The notes beneath the pieces were generated by a model. The model did not search any database. It saw only the letters and a program-made list of their open reading frames with translations, and was not told where the DNA came from. From Clostridia bacterium (lineage in GTDB: Bacteria > Bacillota > Clostridia > Oscillospirales > Acutalibacteraceae), in the NCBI GenBank assembly GCA_017425745.1, contig JAFOXT010000194.1, forward strand, positions 1 through 7,841: 7,841 nucleotides of DNA, given 5' to 3'. Positions 5,506-7,841 of the stretch are shown here, one piece after another. Numbering within the stretch: position 1 is the stretch's first letter; every line of letters begins with the position of its first letter. The translations under genes were made by a program, and so were the position numbers.

Positions 5506-6516
5506 TTAATATGATTCGTTTATGATATCAATCATCAGCTGCTGAGCTTCCTTTGCTTCAGGTGTGGGGAAAAGCGGATAAGGATGGTCGAGATTATCCT
5601 CAACAACATAGGTGTGCTCTATTTCCTGCTCACAAAGAATCTTGTCAAGCTTTGCAACATCAGGATAAAGCATATCCTTTGTTCCGGTGAAAAGAGTAAT
5701 TCTGCCAAGGTTTTCAAAGCTTCCGTAAATAGGACTTACCATAGGATCGTGTCTGTCCTTGTCGCCCGCCCAGAGCTTACCGATGTCCTTACAGCCGTAA
5801 AGTCCCAGCATCGGGTCGATTTCAGCAATTTCTTCAATACCCTCAGTTTCCATTGTAACATCAAGCCAGGGAACAATAAGGAACAAATCCTCAGGCTGAA
5901 TAAGCTCAGGATAGTCGTCACGGAGAATCTGAGCAAGTGCAAGTGACATACCGCCGCCTGATGAGTCACCCATAAATATAATGTGCTCAATGCCGTCTCT
6001 TGTAGCAAGATCCTTATAGAATTCAATCATTTTTTCATAGGATTCCTCACAGGTGTAGTTGGGCACCTTAAGGTAAATCGGCACAATTACGGGACAATTT
6101 GTTTTCTGGGTTACATTGTTAATAAGATTCCAGTGATACTTCAGAGGATTGTTAAGATATCCGCCACCGGGAATGTATACAATAACAGTGTCGTCAAGCT
6201 TATCCTCGTTTACATAGAATACCTGCATTCCGTGCTCGTGGGTATCGTAAACATCAACATCCATTTTTACTGTTTCGGGTATCTCGTAATCCTCGAGATT
6301 CTCCTTAGCACGTACTCTGAGATTATGTACGTATTCTGCACCCTGTTCATAAATGCAGTCTCTGTCAACCATAATCATATACATCTCTGCAAGAGAGGAC
6401 ATAATTGATCGGTCAAAATAGAACCACGAAAAGCAGGAAAAACCGACACAGATGCATACTGCACAGCAAAGCACTGCAATTATGGTTTTTTTTGCCTTTT
6501 GTTTTTTGGTCTTCAT
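5506..6516 (-). CDS. Membrane-anchored alpha/beta hydrolase, HSL-type esterase/lipase family
   Basis: A 336-residue serine hydrolase, probably a carboxylesterase or deacetylase facing outward. The start is ATG at 6514-6516, with AGGGAG (6525-6530) 8 nt upstream; a TTG at 6534 would put the RBS inside the gene. A lysine-rich N-terminus (1-10) precedes one hydrophobic segment (about 11-34), which looks like an uncleaved N-in anchor. The catalytic domain has VIVYIPGGGY (111-120) as the oxyanion hole, nucleophile S185 in GDSSGG (183-188), acid D281 in GTKDMLYPD (278-286) and base H311 in LDHPYPLF (309-316). The PGGG in place of the usual HGGG is a departure from the hormone-sensitive-lipase pattern. 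The triad is complete, so activity is expected; the substrate is unknown. It is a single-gene unit with its own terminator and a candidate promoter at 6590-6618. Confidence 0.92.
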   Translation of the reverse strand: MKTKKQKAKKTIIAVLCCAVCICVGFSCFSWFYFDRSIMSSLAEMYMIMVDRDCIYEQGAEYVHNLRVRAKENLEDYEIPETVKMDVDVYDTHEHGMQVFYVNEDKLDDTVIVYIPGGGYLNNPLKYHWNLINNVTQKTNCPVIVPIYLKVPNYTCEESYEKMIEFYKDLATRDGIEHIIFMGDSSGGGMSLALAQILRDDYPELIQPEDLFLIVPWLDVTMETEGIEEIAEIDPMLGLYGCKDIGKLWAGDKDRHDPMVSPIYGSFENLGRITLFTGTKDMLYPDVAKLDKILCEQEIEHTYVVEDNLDHPYPLFPTPEAKEAQQLMIDIINESY

Positions 6517-6589
6517 TTTTGCTTCTCCCTTCAATAAATCTCACAAAACCTTTTTAATATTAGCATTATAATTGTGAATTATGAACAAG

Positions 6590-6618
6590 ATTCTAACTAA
6601 GTGTTATTGCAGTGTAAA
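6590..6618 (-). promoter_or_regulatory. Candidate promoter of the alpha/beta hydrolase gene
   Basis: The minus strand has -35 TTTACA (6613-6618), a 17-bp spacer and -10 TAGAAT (6590-6595), giving a leader of about 65 nt. An inverted repeat, AATCGAC-N15-GTCGATT (6619-6647), directly abuts the -35 box and could be a regulator site. The region is AT-rich, so chance promoter-like matches are possible. Confidence 0.5.
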
Positions 6619-6723
6619 AATCGACAAATACTTATATAAAGTCGATTATTTATAAGACAGCTGTCGTATATTCCCACGTTTTGAAATATTTTTAAAATAA
6701 GTTGATTTTTTTTACAAAAGCCC

Positions 6724-6752
6724 TTGACATTGCCGGATAATTATGATAATAT
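6724..6752 (+). promoter_or_regulatory. Sigma-A promoter of the tRNA-Ser pair
   Basis: A perfect -35 TTGACA (6724-6729), a 17-bp spacer and -10 TAATAT (6747-6752) predict a start near 6759, about 8 nt before the first tRNA-Ser. No second promoter or terminator is seen between the two tRNAs, so they are probably co-transcribed. Confidence 0.88.
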
Positions 6753-6766
6753 ACTTAGGCAAATAC

Positions 6767-6856
6767 GGAGAGATACCGAAGTGGTCATAACGGAACGGTC
6801 TTGAAAACCGTCGTACGTCCTGCGTACCGTGGGTTCGAATCCCACTCTCTCCGCCA
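6767..6856 (+). tRNA. tRNA-Ser (anticodon UGA)
   Basis: A 90-nt class II tRNA with encoded CCA. The acceptor stem GGAGAGA pairs with TCTCTCC, and G is the discriminator. The anticodon stem ACGGT/ACCGT surrounds loop CTTGAAA, giving TGA, which reads UCA and probably other UCN codons. A long variable arm (GTACG...CGTAC) and the T-arm GTGGGTTCGAATCCCAC are intact. Confidence 0.97.
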
Positions 6857-6893
6857 TTTTTTTATTTATAGCTTTATTTACTAAGGCACCAAT

Positions 6894-6984
6894 GGAGAAG
6901 TACTCAAGTTGGTGACGAGGCGCCCCTGCTAAGGGCGTAGGTCGGGTAACCGGCGCAGGAGTTCGAGTCTCCTCTTCTCCGCCA
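6894..6984 (+). tRNA. tRNA-Ser (anticodon GCU)
   Basis: A 91-nt class II tRNA with encoded CCA. The acceptor stem GGAGAAG pairs with CTTCTCC, with discriminator G. The anticodon stem CGCCC/GGGCG surrounds loop CTGCTAA, giving GCT, which reads AGC and AGU. The variable arm (TAGGTCGGGTAACCGGCG) is long, as expected for serine, and the T-arm GGAGTTCGAGTCTCC is intact. It lies 37 nt after tRNA-Ser(UGA) and probably shares its promoter. Confidence 0.97.
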
Positions 6985-7013
6985 AAAAACCAAGTCGCAA
7001 GACTTGGTTTTTT
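6984..7013 (+). terminator. Intrinsic terminator of the tRNA-Ser pair
   Basis: A perfect 13-bp stem, AAAAAACCAAGTC / GACTTGGTTTTTT, with a stable GCAA tetraloop provides its own T-run. Its first base is the terminal A of the encoded CCA, so no spacer separates the mature tRNA end from the hairpin. Confidence 0.93.
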
Positions 7014-7060
7014 ATTTGTTTATAACGCTTTTAAAACGGCCGTAGTACCGTAAGGGATAT

Positions 7061-7089
7061 TTGTGTTTTTTACTGATATATGATATAAT
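7061..7089 (+). promoter_or_regulatory. Probable promoter of the TauE/SafE gene
   Basis: -35 TTGTGT (7061-7066), a 17-bp spacer and a perfect -10 TATAAT (7084-7089) predict a start near 7096. That leaves a short leader of about 23 nt before the TTG start codon. Confidence 0.7.
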
Positions 7090-7118
7090 CAAAAAAATTC
7101 TGCTGATGAGGTGATAGC

Positions 7119-7841
7119 TTGCATTTTCTTATATATTTTATTCTGGCTCTTTTTGCCACAACTGTAGGCTCGCTTACAGGTATGGGAGGCGGAGTAATTA
7201 TAAAGCCTCTTATGGATGTGCTTCACGATTTTGACGTTCAGACAATAGGCATAGCTTCATCAATAACCGTTTTTTCAATGGCAATTGTTTCTGTTTTAAA
7301 GCAGATGAAGGCTAAAACAGAAATTCCTTTCAAAACAGCAATTCCTTTAGGCGCTGGCTCTGTTGCAGGCGGATTTTTCGGTGAAAAGCTTCTGAGGCTT
7401 ATTGTAGAGCTGCTCAACGCAAATTCAATTGTAACCGTTGTACAGAACTGTGTGCTTGCTGTACTTATTCTCTGCGTTTTTGTTTATATGAAGAACAAGG
7501 ATAAAATCAAGGGCAGAAGCTTAAACGGCACTGTTGTTTCCTTTGCAGTTGGTGTTTTTCTCGGTATATGCTCATCATTTTTAGGTATCGGAGGTGGGCC
7601 TATCAATGTTGCACTTATAATTTTCCTTTTTTCAGTGGGCACAAAAACTGCAACGGTGTGCTCCCTTGTAACAATTCTTTTTGCACAGATTTCAAAGCTC
7701 ACTACTGTGGCGCTTACAACAGGATTTTCAGGTTTTGACTTATCAATTGCTCCGTTTATGATTGTGGGCGCAATACTCGGCGGCTTCATCGGTGCTTCAC
7801 TTAACAAAAAATGCAGCGAAAAAACCGTTGAAAAAGCTTTC
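7119..7841 (+). CDS. TauE/SafE-family (DUF81) membrane permease, 3' end cut by the window
   Basis: An open frame of 241 codons runs to the window end with no stop. The start is TTG at 7119, giving MHFLIYFILALF..., with GAGGTG (7108-7113) 5 nt upstream; the first in-frame ATG is about 20 codons later and would remove the first membrane helix. The protein is a polytopic membrane protein with hydrophobic segments near 2-20, 42-60, 72-87, 104-123, 138-158, 161-173, 178-200 and 208-228. The family's duplicated signature is present in both halves: LTGMGGGVIIKP (19-30) and FLGIGGGPINVA (154-165). TauE/SafE proteins are thought to carry small anions such as sulfite, sulfonates or sulfoacetate across the membrane, but many members are uncharacterised. 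Full-length members are about 250-270 residues, so only a short tail is missing. No sulfur-metabolism neighbour is visible. Confidence 0.9.
   Translation, partial: MHFLIYFILALFATTVGSLTGMGGGVIIKPLMDVLHDFDVQTIGIASSITVFSMAIVSVLKQMKAKTEIPFKTAIPLGAGSVAGGFFGEKLLRLIVELLNANSIVTVVQNCVLAVLILCVFVYMKNKDKIKGRSLNGTVVSFAVGVFLGICSSFLGIGGGPINVALIIFLFSVGTKTATVCSLVTILFAQISKLTTVALTTGFSGFDLSIAPFMIVGAILGGFIGASLNKKCSEKTVEKAF

Noticed and set aside
5983..6408. A 141-codon plus-strand open frame with hydrophobic stretches.
   Set aside because: It is antisense to the alpha/beta hydrolase, which carries a full catalytic triad. There is no separate RBS or promoter support.
6517..6534. A longer form of the alpha/beta hydrolase starting at TTG 6534.
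   Set aside because: The strong RBS AGGGAG would then lie inside the coding sequence. ATG at 6516 is correctly spaced from it.
7484..7807. A 107-codon minus-strand open frame.
   Set aside because: It lies wholly antisense to the TauE/SafE gene, whose plus-strand frame has a good RBS, membrane helices and both GGG signatures. The minus-strand protein shows no recognisable domain.

Overview
The window looks like chromosomal housekeeping DNA from a low-to-moderate GC Firmicute of class Clostridia, probably a gut Oscillospiraceae/Ruminococcaceae-type organism. The grounds are strong AGGAGG-type ribosome binding sites, sigma-A promoters with 17-bp spacers, compact intrinsic terminators, tRNA genes with encoded CCA, and a glycine riboswitch in front of a probable transporter. 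The genus is inference; no marker gene here fixes it.

Layout, left to right. Positions 1-304 hold, on the minus strand, a sigma-A promoter, a glycine riboswitch with an intrinsic terminator, and the first nine codons of the regulated gene, which runs off the window. Divergently, a plus-strand pair follows: a large beta-propeller protein of unknown function (393-1922) and, 11 bp behind it, a GNAT acetyltransferase (1934-2548). Next is purC (2674-3360) with its own promoter and terminator. Positions 3413-3744 hold a minus-strand tRNA-Leu(CAG). Its first 22 nt plus 3 nt of leader are duplicated next to the promoter, and 147 bp of hairpin-rich DNA separates the two copies. Two minus-strand genes for exported or membrane-anchored hydrolases come next, each with its own terminator: a secreted endonuclease/exonuclease/phosphatase-fold protein (3818-5377) and a membrane-anchored alpha/beta hydrolase (5506-6516). 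A plus-strand tRNA-Ser(UGA)/tRNA-Ser(GCU) pair (6767-6984) is followed by a TauE/SafE-family permease with a TTG start that is cut off by the window end (7119-7841).

The genes do not form one pathway. They read as several short transcription units: glycine-responsive transport, an uncharacterised propeller/acetyltransferase pair, one purine-synthesis step, cell-envelope or secreted hydrolases, tRNAs, and an anion permease.

I found no CRISPR array, transposase, integrase, toxin-antitoxin pair or defence cluster, and no clearly new multi-gene system. The most unusual signals are the interrupted tRNA-Leu locus and the alternative pairing in the glycine riboswitch, which predicts an OFF switch.
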